A DNA stretch of 48,601 nt from an uncultured Elioraea sp. (lineage in GTDB: Bacteria > Pseudomonadota > Alphaproteobacteria > Acetobacterales > Acetobacteraceae). The stretch covers positions 1 through 48,601 of the forward strand of contig CALFVI010000048.1 of NCBI GenBank assembly GCA_937928775.1, written 5' to 3'. Each line of letters opens with the position of its first letter. Positions within the stretch are counted from its first letter, which is position 1. Under the pieces are notes generated by a model. It was not told the origin of the DNA, made no database searches, and saw only the letters and a program-made list of their open reading frames with translations. The translations under genes and the position numbers were made by a program. Shown here in pieces: positions 1 to 8,472 of this stretch.

Positions 1-246
1 GCCCTCGCGGTAGAGGCGCGAGGAGGTCTCGATCTCCTGCTGCTCCTCGCGCGTCGGCAACTCAGCCCCGATCAGCCGCTCGACCAGACGCTCCTCCGCC
101 TCCGTTGGTTGCAGAAGGTCGATCCACACCGGCAGGTTGGCTGGAAGTGGCGGCTGATCGGGCAGCGCGGCCGGAACATAGGCCAGCGCCGGCAGCGTTT
201 CACCGACGAACAGTTGGCCGGCTTCGACACGATAAGTGGTGATCAT
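1..246 (-). CDS. CorA-family divalent cation transporter, N-terminal part (cut by window edge)
   Basis: Only the first 82 codons are in the window; the gene runs off the left edge. The start is the ATG at 246 (minus strand). The visible stretch has the feature typical of the cytoplasmic N-terminal domain of CorA Mg2+/Co2+ transporters: a WIDLLQPTEAEE segment (residues 41-52) followed by ELPTREEQQEIETSSRLY (62-79). The GMN signature and the two C-terminal membrane helices of CorA lie outside the window, so transport function rests on the N-terminal resemblance alone. Its start is 76 bp beyond the ExoD-family stop on the same strand, so co-transcription is possible but not shown. Confidence 0.75.
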   Translation of the reverse strand, partial: MITTYRVEAGQLFVGETLPALAYVPAALPDQPPLPANLPVWIDLLQPTEAEERLVERLIGAELPTREEQQEIETSSRLYREG

Positions 247-321
247 CCGGCTGCCCCGCCAAACGCTTGCTGCCCCGCCTTCTAGCGAAGCGCCCCTCTC
301 CGCCGGAAGCCCAAAGCAGGC

Positions 322-960
322 TCACATGAAGCCCAAGAGCCGCGCGCCAAGGCCTACGATGGCCAGCACAATGGCGATGTCGATCGCGATCGCGACCAAC
401 AGCACGATGATCGAGATCAGGAACAGGCGTCGATCTGCCTCGATCAGGGCGACCGACATGATGGTGATGGCCAAAGCCGGGGCCGGGTTGCCGAAGGGAA
501 TGGGAAGCGCAAGCAAGGTGGCATTGATGGAGAGAAGGACGGCGGCGATCACCTCGACGGTTCGGTTCGGCAGCGGCAGCGTGCCGGGGCGAACCCGGGC
601 TTCCAGCCGAGAGAGCCACGGCTTGGCGCGCACGAGCACAGTCTCGAGGGCGGCGCGCGGAATGCTGCGGTCGCGGATCACCTTCGGCAGGACGGGCTGG
701 GGGTAGCCCGCCAGCATCATCAGCGCGAGCAGAATGATCGGCGTGCCCAGCACGCCAGACAGGCCCGGGATGGGAGCCGGGATCAGGTTCGGTAGGGCGA
801 GCACCAGCATGAGCAAGCCGTAGCCGCGATCGCCCAGTGCGGTCAGCAGATCGCCGATCGCGATCCGCTCGGTGGGCCAAGCGCGGCAGAGATCGAGCAG
901 GAGGTCGGAGGCGCGCTTGCGTTCGCGCTGGGCCGTGCCCGGCGACTCTGAGCTCCGCAT
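322..960 (-). CDS. ExoD-family (exopolysaccharide synthesis) membrane protein
   Basis: A polytopic inner-membrane protein of about 212 residues. The N-terminal third holds an amphipathic stretch (DLLLDLCRAW, IAIGDLLTALGDRGYGLLML) leading into a hydrophobic segment with LALPNLIPAPIPGLSG, which is characteristic of the ExoD family; further hydrophobic blocks follow, ending in a very hydrophobic tail. ExoD is known from rhizobia, where mutants are affected in exopolysaccharide and alkali tolerance; the biochemical role is unsettled. The frame is open to an upstream ATG at 1014, but the ATG at 960 gives the usual family length, so I use it. It follows the TRAP permease stop at 1033 on the same strand. 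Confidence 0.75.
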   Translation of the reverse strand: MRSSESPGTAQRERKRASDLLLDLCRAWPTERIAIGDLLTALGDRGYGLLMLVLALPNLIPAPIPGLSGVLGTPIILLALMMLAGYPQPVLPKVIRDRSIPRAALETVLVRAKPWLSRLEARVRPGTLPLPNRTVEVIAAVLLSINATLLALPIPFGNPAPALAITIMSVALIEADRRLFLISIIVLLVAIAIDIAIVLAIVGLGARLLGFM

Positions 961-1032
961 CGGTTGCTCGCGCCACTCCATGGTGCGGGCGCGACCCTGC
1001 CAGCCGGATGGCAACGAGACAACCGGGCGGCA

Positions 1033-3006
1033 TCACGCCAATGCATGATTGCGGCGGGTGCGCTGCCAGAGAGCGATGCCGGCGCCGAGGGCGACTCCGA
1101 ACAGGTCAGTATAGCCTTCGGGAATGATGCAGAGCAGGGCCGCCGCGCTGCAGGCAAGCCGTACCGGCAGGGCCAGGCGCCCGGCCAGCCAACCCTCGGT
1201 CGCGCAGGCCAGCAGCACGACGCCGAGGAAAGCGGTGACGAAAGCCTGGGCGACCGCCAACAGCGACCCCTGCGCCAGCAGGGCGGGGTTCAAATAGAAC
1301 ATGTACGGAACGATGAAGGTGGCCATGCCGAACTTGAGCGCGGTGAGGCTGGTTCGCCACAGGTTGCCGCCAGCAAGCCCGGCAGCGGCGAAGGAGGCGA
1401 GCGCCACCGGCGGTGTGATGGCAGACAGAACGGCGTAGTAGAAGATGAACATGTGAGCGACGAGCGGCTCCACGCCCATTCTGATCAGGCCCGGTGCGAC
1501 AACGGCGGCGGCGATCGCGTAAGCCGCAGTGGTCGGTACGCCCATGCCAAGGATCAGCGCAACGATGGCGGCGAATGTGAGGGCGAGCACCGGCATCGAG
1601 CCGCCGAGCTCGAGCAGGATGGTGGCGAAGCGGCCGCCGATGCCCGTGAGCCCGATCACGCCGGCGACGATTCCGGCGGTGGCGCAGACAGCGATGAGTT
1701 GCAGCGCCTCGCGCGCACCACCCCACAGCGCCTCGCAGATTGCTTCCGAAAGCTGCAAGACAGTGCCCCCCAAGGCAGGGAGCACCCCCTGGCGCTGGAG
1801 CACCAGGCGCTGGGCGAGGAACGTCCCGGCCATGATGGCGATGGTGGCGGCGATGCCGAGACCGGCGGCACGGAACGGCGAGAAACCCGACAGCAAGGTC
1901 ACGATGAGGACGGCGAGCGGGGCAAGCAGGTAACCCCTAAGCAGAAGAGAACCGAACCGCGGCAGTTCCGAGCGAGGCAGGCCCCTGAGCCCGGCCTTCA
2001 AGGCGTGCAGGTCGGCATGCGCGAAGCAGGCGACATAATAGAGCAGCGCCGGGATGATGCCGGCGAGCAGGATCTCCGTGTATCGAACGCCCAAGATCTC
2101 GGCCATAATGAAGGCACCGGCGCCCATCACCGGGGGCGCAAGCTGGCCGCCGGTGGATGCGGTCGCTTCCACGGCTCCGGCAGTGTTTGGGTCGTAGCCC
2201 GCCCGTTTCATCATCGGAATGGTGAATGTGCCCGAGGCGACCACGTTTGCGACCGAGGAGCCGGAAACGGTGCCGAACAGCGAACTTGCCACCACCGCCA
2301 CCTTGGCGGGACCGCCGCGCGCCCCGCCGACGAGGGCCATCGCCAGGTCGTTAAAGAAGTCGCCCGCCCGCGAGGTTTGCAGGAAGGCGGCGAAGGTGAC
2401 GAACATGATGATGAACGTCGCAGAGACCGACGTGGTGATCCCGAAGATGCCCTCGGTGCCGACGAGGAAGTTCACCGCCTCGCGCCACGGCACACCGCGG
2501 TGATAAAGCGCACCGGGCAGCCAGGGACCGGCGAAAATGTAGGCGATGAACACAAGGGCGATGATCGGCATCGCCAGGCCAGCCGTCCGCCGCGCGAACT
2601 CGAGCAGGATGACAAGGGCAGCCAAGCCCACCGCCGTATCGCGCCAATTCGCGCCCATGAACGAGCGCACCTCGATGCCGTCGGCATCGAGGACGAAGTG
2701 GGCGACAACCGCGATCGAAGCCGCGATCAGAACCCAATCATACCACGGGATGCGATCCGGCCTTGCGTGCCGATGCGCAGCGAACAGTCCGAACCCGAGT
2801 ACGGCACCGAGAAAGACATGAATGGGCCGGCCGACCGTGGGATCGATCGGGGAGACGAGCAGGACCCAGAGATGGAAGGCGACGAAGCTGATCCCGAGCC
2901 ACCGGAAGCCCCAGGCGAGCCAGCCGTCCAGGCGCCTGCGCAGGGACGGCGCCTCGAGTTCCAGGATGCGGTTCGCCTCATCGCTCTCCAGCGCCGTCGC
3001 CTGCAC
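1033..3006 (-). CDS. TRAP transporter fused permease (4TM + 12TM type)
   Basis: Inner-membrane permease of 657 residues in which the small (DctQ-like) and large (DctM-like) subunits of a tripartite ATP-independent periplasmic transporter are fused, as in TAXI-type systems. The N-terminal ~180 residues carry several helices; the DctM-like part contains the conserved SLFGTVSGSSVANVVASGTFTIPMM segment (about residues 240-265), the STGGQLAPPVMGAGAF segment, and a second copy of the pattern around LGMGVPTTAAYAIAAAVVAPGL. Such permeases use an ion gradient and a TAXI binding protein. No TAXI gene is present here, so its substrate cannot be inferred. The start is GTG at 3006 with a purine-rich GGGGGAG ribosome binding site seven bases upstream. 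Confidence 0.9.
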   Translation of the reverse strand: MQATALESDEANRILELEAPSLRRRLDGWLAWGFRWLGISFVAFHLWVLLVSPIDPTVGRPIHVFLGAVLGFGLFAAHRHARPDRIPWYDWVLIAASIAVVAHFVLDADGIEVRSFMGANWRDTAVGLAALVILLEFARRTAGLAMPIIALVFIAYIFAGPWLPGALYHRGVPWREAVNFLVGTEGIFGITTSVSATFIIMFVTFAAFLQTSRAGDFFNDLAMALVGGARGGPAKVAVVASSLFGTVSGSSVANVVASGTFTIPMMKRAGYDPNTAGAVEATASTGGQLAPPVMGAGAFIMAEILGVRYTEILLAGIIPALLYYVACFAHADLHALKAGLRGLPRSELPRFGSLLLRGYLLAPLAVLIVTLLSGFSPFRAAGLGIAATIAIMAGTFLAQRLVLQRQGVLPALGGTVLQLSEAICEALWGGAREALQLIAVCATAGIVAGVIGLTGIGGRFATILLELGGSMPVLALTFAAIVALILGMGVPTTAAYAIAAAVVAPGLIRMGVEPLVAHMFIFYYAVLSAITPPVALASFAAAGLAGGNLWRTSLTALKFGMATFIVPYMFYLNPALLAQGSLLAVAQAFVTAFLGVVLLACATEGWLAGRLALPVRLACSAAALLCIIPEGYTDLFGVALGAGIALWQRTRRNHALA

Positions 3007-3208
3007 CGTTCGTCTCCCCCCTGACAGCCCCGCGAGAGGGCCGGCACATCGCGACCCGCACCGCCTCGCGGCGCCGTGAGCGTGGAGATTAGGGCAGCCG
3101 CCGCACTTCGCGGAAGGCCGGGACGATCACCATCGTGCCAAGACAGAACACAGCGTAGGCGGTCGGGCGTTCCACAGCGTTCGCCCGGGACCACCCAGCC
3201 GCAGCACC

Positions 3209-3466
3209 TCAGCTGCGCGGTGCGGAGGAGGAGGCGGACTCAGCCTGCCGGGACACGGTCTGACTTTCCGGTCCGGGCAAGGTTCCCGACGGCTTGGCCT
3301 GCGCTTCGGCCGTCGCCGTCTCTTCTTTCTCGTCCTTCAGATTTTGCCGGAAGGACTTGATGCCCTTGGCCAGGTCTCCCATCAGCCCACTGATCTTGCC
3401 GCTGCCGAACAACAGCAGGATGACCAGCAGGACGACAAGCCAGTGCCAAATGCTGAACGTACCCAT
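3209..3466 (-). CDS. tatA: Sec-independent translocase subunit TatA
   Basis: A small protein of 85 residues starting [21 protein letters not shown], which is the short N-out transmembrane helix of TatA, then the hinge [12 protein letters not shown] and the amphipathic helix [17 protein letters not shown], then a polar, low-complexity tail. TatA oligomers help form the pore for folded twin-arginine substrates. The reading frame remains open far upstream, through the tRNA gene, but the family start is unambiguous at the ATG at 3466. tatB and tatC, often adjacent, are absent from this window. Possible Tat substrates encoded here are the two DctP proteins at 21.9 and 23.0 kb. Confidence 0.93.
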   Translation of the reverse strand: MGTFSIWHWLVVLLVILLLFGSGKISGLMGDLAKGIKSFRQNLKDEKEETATAEAQAKPSGTLPGPESQTVSRQAESASSSAPRS

Positions 3467-3661
3467 CGCGTGTTCGTCCGTCCCGAAGTGGATGGCGACA
3501 GCCGGGAGCTTCCCGGAGCACCCTGTATGTGGGGCGGACCCTAGCCGAAGCGAAGGGGCCCGCGAAGGGGGAGGTGCACGCTTTTGCGGTGCCACACAAG
3601 GCCTGACCGCGCCCGATCCTCTTGCCCGGTCGCGCTGGCGCTGCGATTGTCCGGGCATCCG

Positions 3662-3751
3662 GGAGGGATGGCCGAGTGGTCTAAGGCGCGCGCCTGGAGA
3701 GCGCGTACACGGGCGACCGTGTCGTGGGTTCGAATCCCACTCCCTCCGCCA
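3662..3751 (+). tRNA. tRNA-Ser (anticodon GGA)
   Basis: Acceptor arm GGAGGGA (3662-3668) pairs with TCCCTCC (3741-3747), followed by the discriminator G and an encoded CCA. The anticodon stem CGCGC/GCGCG brackets the loop CTGGAGA, giving anticodon GGA at 3696-3698. A long variable arm (class II tRNA) and a T arm with the GTTCGAAT loop (GTGGGTTCGAATCCCAC) are present. The tRNA reads UCC/UCU serine codons. No integrase or attachment-site duplication is evident next to it. Confidence 0.97.
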
Positions 3752-4186
3752 GGGTTGCGCCCAGGGTTGCGCAAGGCTCCGGCGGGCAGCGCTCGGTCTG
3801 TCGCGCTTTGAGGTCATCCCCACGCAGTGCGCAGTGCAGCGCGACCGGCCGCTCTGGGAGTAACCACCCCCCGACCAGCCGGCGGTGACGTCTGCGCCAA
3901 CGCCGCCCCGGCGCGTGATCTCCCCGACACGAAGATCGCTCAAAGCAAGGCTGGGCCCGGCGCCGTTTCCGACACGGCAAGCCACGGTCACCTCTCGACG
4001 GTCATGGCACAACGCAGACAGAGGCCGAGGGGGCAACGCGACCGCAGACCACCCGGCCCACCGTAGCGAACCGACAGCGGAGACGCGATCCGGTACAGTC
4101 TTGCGCTTGTCACAGTTTTGTCGTGGAACGTCAAACCGGGGTCGGTTATTTGCCTCGCAGTTGTCAAGCCGACAGGAAGCTCAGCC
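3752..4186. other. Intergenic stretch with no recognised gene (435 bp)
   Basis: Several short open frames cross this region on both strands, but none begins with a convincing ribosome binding site or encodes a protein I recognise. The last 80 bases presumably carry the promoter of the ABC importer that starts at 4187; no strong -35/-10 pair stands out. A short direct repeat of CAGGGTTGCGC follows the tRNA 3' end (about 3751-3771). Confidence 0.4.
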
Positions 4187-5167
4187 ATGAAGCGCCGCAA
4201 TGCCTTGCTGCTCGCCACCAGTCTTCTTGCCCTGCCCCTGGCCGCCGCCCGTGCGCAAGCGAGGCAAGTGGTGGCTTACACGGCCTTCGCCGATGCCATG
4301 ACGGCCTTGGCTGGGCCTTTTCGCGAGCAGACCGGCATCGAGGTTTCGCAGGTGGCCGCGGGTTCCGGTGAACTTGTGCGCCGCATCAAGGCAGAGCGCG
4401 CCCGCCCCCTTGCGGACTGCGTGATTTCGATCGGCGGCGATGCAATTGACGCCAACCCGGACCTCTTTACGCGCTACACGCCGCGAGAAGACAGCATGAT
4501 CGTGCCGGCGCTGAAGGTCAGCCGGATCTGGATCCCGTTCTCCGTCACCATCCCGACGGTGCTGATGGTCAATACGCGCCTTGTTCCCGAGGCCGAAATC
4601 CCATCGACATGGCGCGAACTGGCTGATCCGAAGTGGCGGGGCAGGATCGCTTTCGCCGCGGCCGATCGCTCGGGATCGGCGCTGTGGCAGATGATGCAAA
4701 TCATCTATAATTTTGGCGAGGAGGAAGGCTGGCGCCTGTTCGAGGCCATGCTGGCCAACTTCGTTATCACCGGATCCTCAGGGGCAGTGCCGCGCGGTGT
4801 GGCGCAAGGAGAATACGCAATCGGCCTGACGCTCGAGGACTCCGCGCAGCGATTCATCATCGGCGGGTCGCCTGCGCGCATCGTCTACCCGCGCGAGGGG
4901 ATTACACTTGCGGCCGACGCGATGGCCCTGGTGAACGGAGGTCCGAATCCCAATGGCGGCCGCGCTCTCATCGACTTCATCGTGTCCGCCGAAGCGCAGC
5001 GCCTGATTGTGCAACGCTTCGGCCGCCGGCCGATCAGGCCTGATGTCGACGCACCGTCTGGCCTGCCCCCAGCCTCGGCCCTGCCGATTAACAATGTGCC
5101 GAACGATTGGTCGGTGGCCCGGCAGCGCGAGTATCTCGCGCGTTACACCCGCCTTGTGCGTCGGTGA
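4187..5167 (+). CDS. ABC transporter extracellular substrate-binding protein (FbpA/2-AEP/PotD-like fold)
   Basis: Periplasmic binding protein of 326 residues. It opens with a Sec-type signal (MKRRNALLLATSLLALPLAAARAQA) and the mature chain begins VVAYTAFADAMTALAGPF, a pattern shared by iron(III)- and aminoethylphosphonate-binding proteins of the type II periplasmic fold. Further family blocks are PSTWRELADPKWRGRIAFA (about residues 143-161) and QGEYAIGLTLED. The paired tyrosines that hold iron in classical FbpA are not evident, so iron is not assured; phosphonate, polyamine or another small substrate is possible. The ATG at 4187 follows an AGGAAG ribosome binding site. The stop overlaps the GTG start of the ATPase gene (GTGA), so the three genes form one operon. 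Confidence 0.85.
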   Translation: MKRRNALLLATSLLALPLAAARAQARQVVAYTAFADAMTALAGPFREQTGIEVSQVAAGSGELVRRIKAERARPLADCVISIGGDAIDANPDLFTRYTPREDSMIVPALKVSRIWIPFSVTIPTVLMVNTRLVPEAEIPSTWRELADPKWRGRIAFAAADRSGSALWQMMQIIYNFGEEEGWRLFEAMLANFVITGSSGAVPRGVAQGEYAIGLTLEDSAQRFIIGGSPARIVYPREGITLAADAMALVNGGPNPNGGRALIDFIVSAEAQRLIVQRFGRRPIRPDVDAPSGLPPASALPINNVPNDWSVARQREYLARYTRLVRR

Positions 5168-6237
5168 ACAGAGGGCCTGGACCGCATCTTTGGATCGACC
5201 GCGTCGTCAAGCGGTATGGCAGTTTCACCGCTTTAGACGGTGTCTCTCTCACCGCCTCACGCGGTGAGCTGCTGACGCTACTCGGCCCGTCGGGCTGCGG
5301 TAAAACAACGCTGCTGCGCATCATCGCTGGCTTCCTACAGCCAGATGCGGGGCAGGTGTCCCTCGCCGGGAGAGGCTTGAACGGTGTTCCTCCCAACGCC
5401 CGCAACCTGGGCATGGTGTTCCAGAACTACGCCATCTTCCCGCACCTGTCCGTGGCGGAAAACGTCGCCTATGGACTTCGCGCGCGCGGCATCGCCTCCA
5501 GCGAAATCGTCCGTCGGGTCGCTGAGGCACTGGCGCGCGTTCGGCTCGCCCAATTCGCGGACCGCTTCCCCGACGCCCTCTCAGGTGGACAGAAACAGCG
5601 CGTCGGGCTTGCGCGAGCCATGGTCATCGAGCCCGAGCTGCTGCTCCTCGATGAGCCGCTGTCAAACCTGGATGCGAAGCTGCGCATCGAGATGCGGCAG
5701 GAAATACGCCTCATGCAGCGCGAGCTTGGCATCACCACCGTCTATGTCACGCATGATCAAGAGGAGGCACTGGCGATCTCTGACCGCATCGCCGTGATGG
5801 ACAGGGGGCGGATCCTGCAGGTCGGCACTCCCAGAGAGATCTACGAACAACCAACGCATGCCTTCGTCGCCGATTTCATCGGCGGCTGTAACTGGTTCGA
5901 GGGCACAGTATCGAACGGGGAGCTTCGTCTCGCCGCGGGGCCCAGGCTCGCCTGCTCAGCCGCGCCGCAAACGGCTCGCCTCGCGCTGCGATGGGAGGAT
6001 CTGCGGCCCGCCAGGGAAACGGATCCTCCGCAGTCCTGCCTGGCCGCACGGGTTGCCATGGTTTCGTATCTTGGACATCGCGTTCGCCTTCATCTTCGTG
6101 CGTGCCAGGATGACACCGAGATCCACGCCGACCTCCCGAGCCACGGCGAGCTACATATGGAAGGCACCACTGCCCTCTTCGCCTTCGACCCGCAGAGGGC
6201 TCGCGTCTTCGCCAGCGACGGCACGCGTCTGCTGTGA
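5164..6237 (+). CDS. ABC transporter ATP-binding protein (FbpC/PotA-like)
   Basis: Cytoplasmic ATPase of 357 residues. Walker A GPSGCGKTT is at residues 41-49, the Q-loop lies in MVFQNYAIFPH, the signature is LSGGQKQR, Walker B is LLLLDEPLSNLD, and the switch His is in YVTHDQEEA. The C-terminal ~120 residues form the TOBE-like extension of the MalK/PotA/FbpC group (FIGGCNWFEGTV; later VAMVSYLGHRVRLHL). The GTG start at 5164 overlaps the stop of the binding-protein gene, and its own TGA overlaps the GTG of the permease gene. It would power uptake of whatever the upstream binding protein captures. Confidence 0.92.
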   Translation: MNRGPGPHLWIDRVVKRYGSFTALDGVSLTASRGELLTLLGPSGCGKTTLLRIIAGFLQPDAGQVSLAGRGLNGVPPNARNLGMVFQNYAIFPHLSVAENVAYGLRARGIASSEIVRRVAEALARVRLAQFADRFPDALSGGQKQRVGLARAMVIEPELLLLDEPLSNLDAKLRIEMRQEIRLMQRELGITTVYVTHDQEEALAISDRIAVMDRGRILQVGTPREIYEQPTHAFVADFIGGCNWFEGTVSNGELRLAAGPRLACSAAPQTARLALRWEDLRPARETDPPQSCLAARVAMVSYLGHRVRLHLRACQDDTEIHADLPSHGELHMEGTTALFAFDPQRARVFASDGTRLL

Positions 6238-7928
6238 GACGTGCGCCTGCCTTGCCACCCGGGGGCGTGTTGGCCCGGCTGGACCCCTGGCCGTTGCTCG
6301 GCGCGGCAGCCCTTCTCGTCGTGCTCGTGTTCGTCGCCTGGCCGCTCAGTGAGCTCGCGCTAGAGTCCTTCATCGGCCAGGAGAGCCAGCACTTCGGGTT
6401 CGAGAACTACGCGACGTTTTTCGCCTCGTCCTATTTTCGCCGCGCCCTGTTCAATAGCCTCACAATCGGCGCGCTTGGCACCATCATCGCACTCTGTATC
6501 GGGGTGCCGCTGGCATTCGCTTACGCCCGCTACGACTTCCCCGGCCGCGACACGATCGAGGTCGCGATCCTGCTGTCCATGCTCTCGCCGCCTTTCATTG
6601 GGGCTTACGCGTGGATCATGATGTTCGGACGGTCCGGCTGGGTCAGCGAATTCGCGCGGGACCTCGGCATCGAGCTGCCGCCGATCTACGGCGCATTTGG
6701 CATCTCGATAGCATGTGCCTTCGGCTTGTATCCGCTGGCGTTCCTTGTTGTGCGCAGCGGTCTTGCGCGCGTCAATCGAAGCCTGGAAGAAGCCGCCTAC
6801 AGCCTCGGCCGAGGGCGTCTCGGGGTCATGTTCACCATCACGCTTCCGCTCGTACTGCCAGCGCTTCTGACGGCAGCCCTGCTTGTGTTCCTAGGCGTGG
6901 TGTCTGACTTCGGCACGCCCGGGATTCTGGGCGAGGGCGAACGTTTTCCAGTGCTTGCGACACTCGCTTACTCGCTCTACCTCTCGGAAATTGGCGCCGA
7001 GCCTGGGATGGCCGCCACGACGTGCATGATCCTGCTCGCCATCACGTTCGTCCTGGTGCTCGGAGTTCGGTTCCTCTCCGGCAGACGGTCAGTGGCCTCA
7101 GACACGGCCAGCGACCTCACGCTGCGGCCTCTCTCCGGCGGCAAGAGATGGGCGATGACATCAGGCGTGGCGCTGCTTGTGCTGACGGCAAACGTGCCAA
7201 CCATCGTCGTCGTTGTCTCGTCTTTCCTCGAGGTGCGCGGCGCCGTCTTCCAACCTGTGTTCACACTAGCGAACTACCGGAACGCGATGGTCGCGATGGG
7301 CAACGCCCTTTGGAACAGTCTGATGTTGGCCACCATCGCGCTTGCCCTGATCATCGCCGTGGGTGGAAGCGCTGGCTACTACATCAGCCGCCGCTCCGGG
7401 CTTCTTCCGCGCGCGCTCGACCTGCTGATCATGGTTCCGTTCGTTGTTCCGGGTACCGTCATCGGCATCGGGTATGCAACGGTATTCAACGAGCCACCGC
7501 TCCTCCTCACCGGCACCTACGCCATCATTGCCATCGTTTATGTCATCCGCCGGTTGCCGTACATGACACGCTCCTGTGCCGCGATTGTCTTCCAGATCGA
7601 TCGCGCGCTTGAAGATGCATCGCTCTCGCTCGGCCGCCCGCCGCTTGCGGGCTTCCGCCGCATTGTCCTGCCGCTGATGCGGCCCGGCATGGTGGCTGGG
7701 GCTGCAATTGCCTGGGTGGAGGTGTTCTCCGAACTCTCGGCCTCGATCGTTCTGTACACCGGCCCAACGCGCACACTGCCCATCGCAGCCTATCAGCAGG
7801 CTGCCACTGGAGATTTCGGCATGGCCGCGGCCTATTCGACCTTGCTCGTCGGCATTGCCGCAATTGGACTGTTCATCTTTCTCTTCGCAGCACGTGGGCG
7901 GCGTGATCGCGTGGTCGGCTGGATCTAG
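6234..7928 (+). CDS. ABC transporter permease, two fused membrane domains (FbpB/PhnU-like)
   Basis: Inner-membrane permease of 564 residues made of two homologous halves, each with about six helices and an EAA-type coupling loop: LEEAAYSLGRGRLGVMFTI in the first half and LEDASLSLGRPPLAGFRRI in the second. A duplicated permease in one chain is standard for iron(III) and 2-aminoethylphosphonate importers of this family. The start is GTG at 6234, overlapping the ATPase stop by four bases. It completes a binding protein-ATPase-permease operon with no other partner before the gene-free stretch that follows. Confidence 0.9.
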   Translation: MRRAPALPPGGVLARLDPWPLLGAAALLVVLVFVAWPLSELALESFIGQESQHFGFENYATFFASSYFRRALFNSLTIGALGTIIALCIGVPLAFAYARYDFPGRDTIEVAILLSMLSPPFIGAYAWIMMFGRSGWVSEFARDLGIELPPIYGAFGISIACAFGLYPLAFLVVRSGLARVNRSLEEAAYSLGRGRLGVMFTITLPLVLPALLTAALLVFLGVVSDFGTPGILGEGERFPVLATLAYSLYLSEIGAEPGMAATTCMILLAITFVLVLGVRFLSGRRSVASDTASDLTLRPLSGGKRWAMTSGVALLVLTANVPTIVVVVSSFLEVRGAVFQPVFTLANYRNAMVAMGNALWNSLMLATIALALIIAVGGSAGYYISRRSGLLPRALDLLIMVPFVVPGTVIGIGYATVFNEPPLLLTGTYAIIAIVYVIRRLPYMTRSCAAIVFQIDRALEDASLSLGRPPLAGFRRIVLPLMRPGMVAGAAIAWVEVFSELSASIVLYTGPTRTLPIAAYQQAATGDFGMAAAYSTLLVGIAAIGLFIFLFAARGRRDRVVGWI

Positions 7929-8472
7929 GCCGAGGACCTGGTGTCAGAGCCAGACATGATGCTGGTGGCACAAATGTCAGCGCCATTGTCGCCGTTGATC
8001 GGCCGCGCGGAGAGCATCCAGGCGGCGCGGCAGTCATGGCAGTCGCGGACAACGCGCAGAGAAGGGTATTCGCCACCCGTGGTTCGGCCGGATGCAGCGA
8101 GGAGGCCGCCCCACTGTTGAAGAGGCTCGCTTCGCTACGGTTCGCCTTCGAGTGCACGTCGTCTTCCCCTCAAGGACCTCACGGTCGCAATCATCTCCCG
8201 TCTGATTCACCTGCCTCGCCTGCCAGGGCTGCAAGGTCTCGCTGAAGATCATGAGTAAGATGCCGCTGAGGACGCAGCGATCGCGCCTGCGCGGGATACC
8301 GCGGCAGAGCCGACCGTGACGCGTGATGCGTAGCATCTTGGCGCGGGTGAGCGGGAACAGGACAGACACCTGAGCACCGTTCGCACCTGCGCCCTCCCGG
8401 TTCGCAGCCAGTCGATGAGATGCTTGGATCCGGCACCCGGACCGAACGCCATGCGATGCCTGCTCTTGCATT
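7929..8472. other. Gene-free stretch (544 bp)
   Basis: No protein I recognise is encoded here in any frame, although short open frames exist on both strands (for example 8034-8471 minus). There are no inverted repeats of the size expected for an insertion sequence. It separates the plus-strand ABC operon from the minus-strand FAH/SDR pair, which converge on it, and may be eroded coding DNA. Confidence 0.4.

Noticed and set aside
964-3024. Plus-strand open frame of 686 codons, rich in Glu, Gly, Arg and Asp, opposite the fused TRAP permease
   Set aside because: It is the antisense shadow of a high-GC gene; composition is low-complexity and polar with no recognised domain, while the minus strand encodes a clear TRAP permease.
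3662-3751. tRNA-Ser as an integration site for a genomic island
   Set aside because: No integrase gene and no direct repeat of the tRNA 3' end were found in the window.
3209-4036. Extended TatA frame reaching upstream through the tRNA
   Set aside because: The frame is merely open; the TatA start at 3466 gives the family-typical N-terminal helix, and the tRNA occupies the extension.
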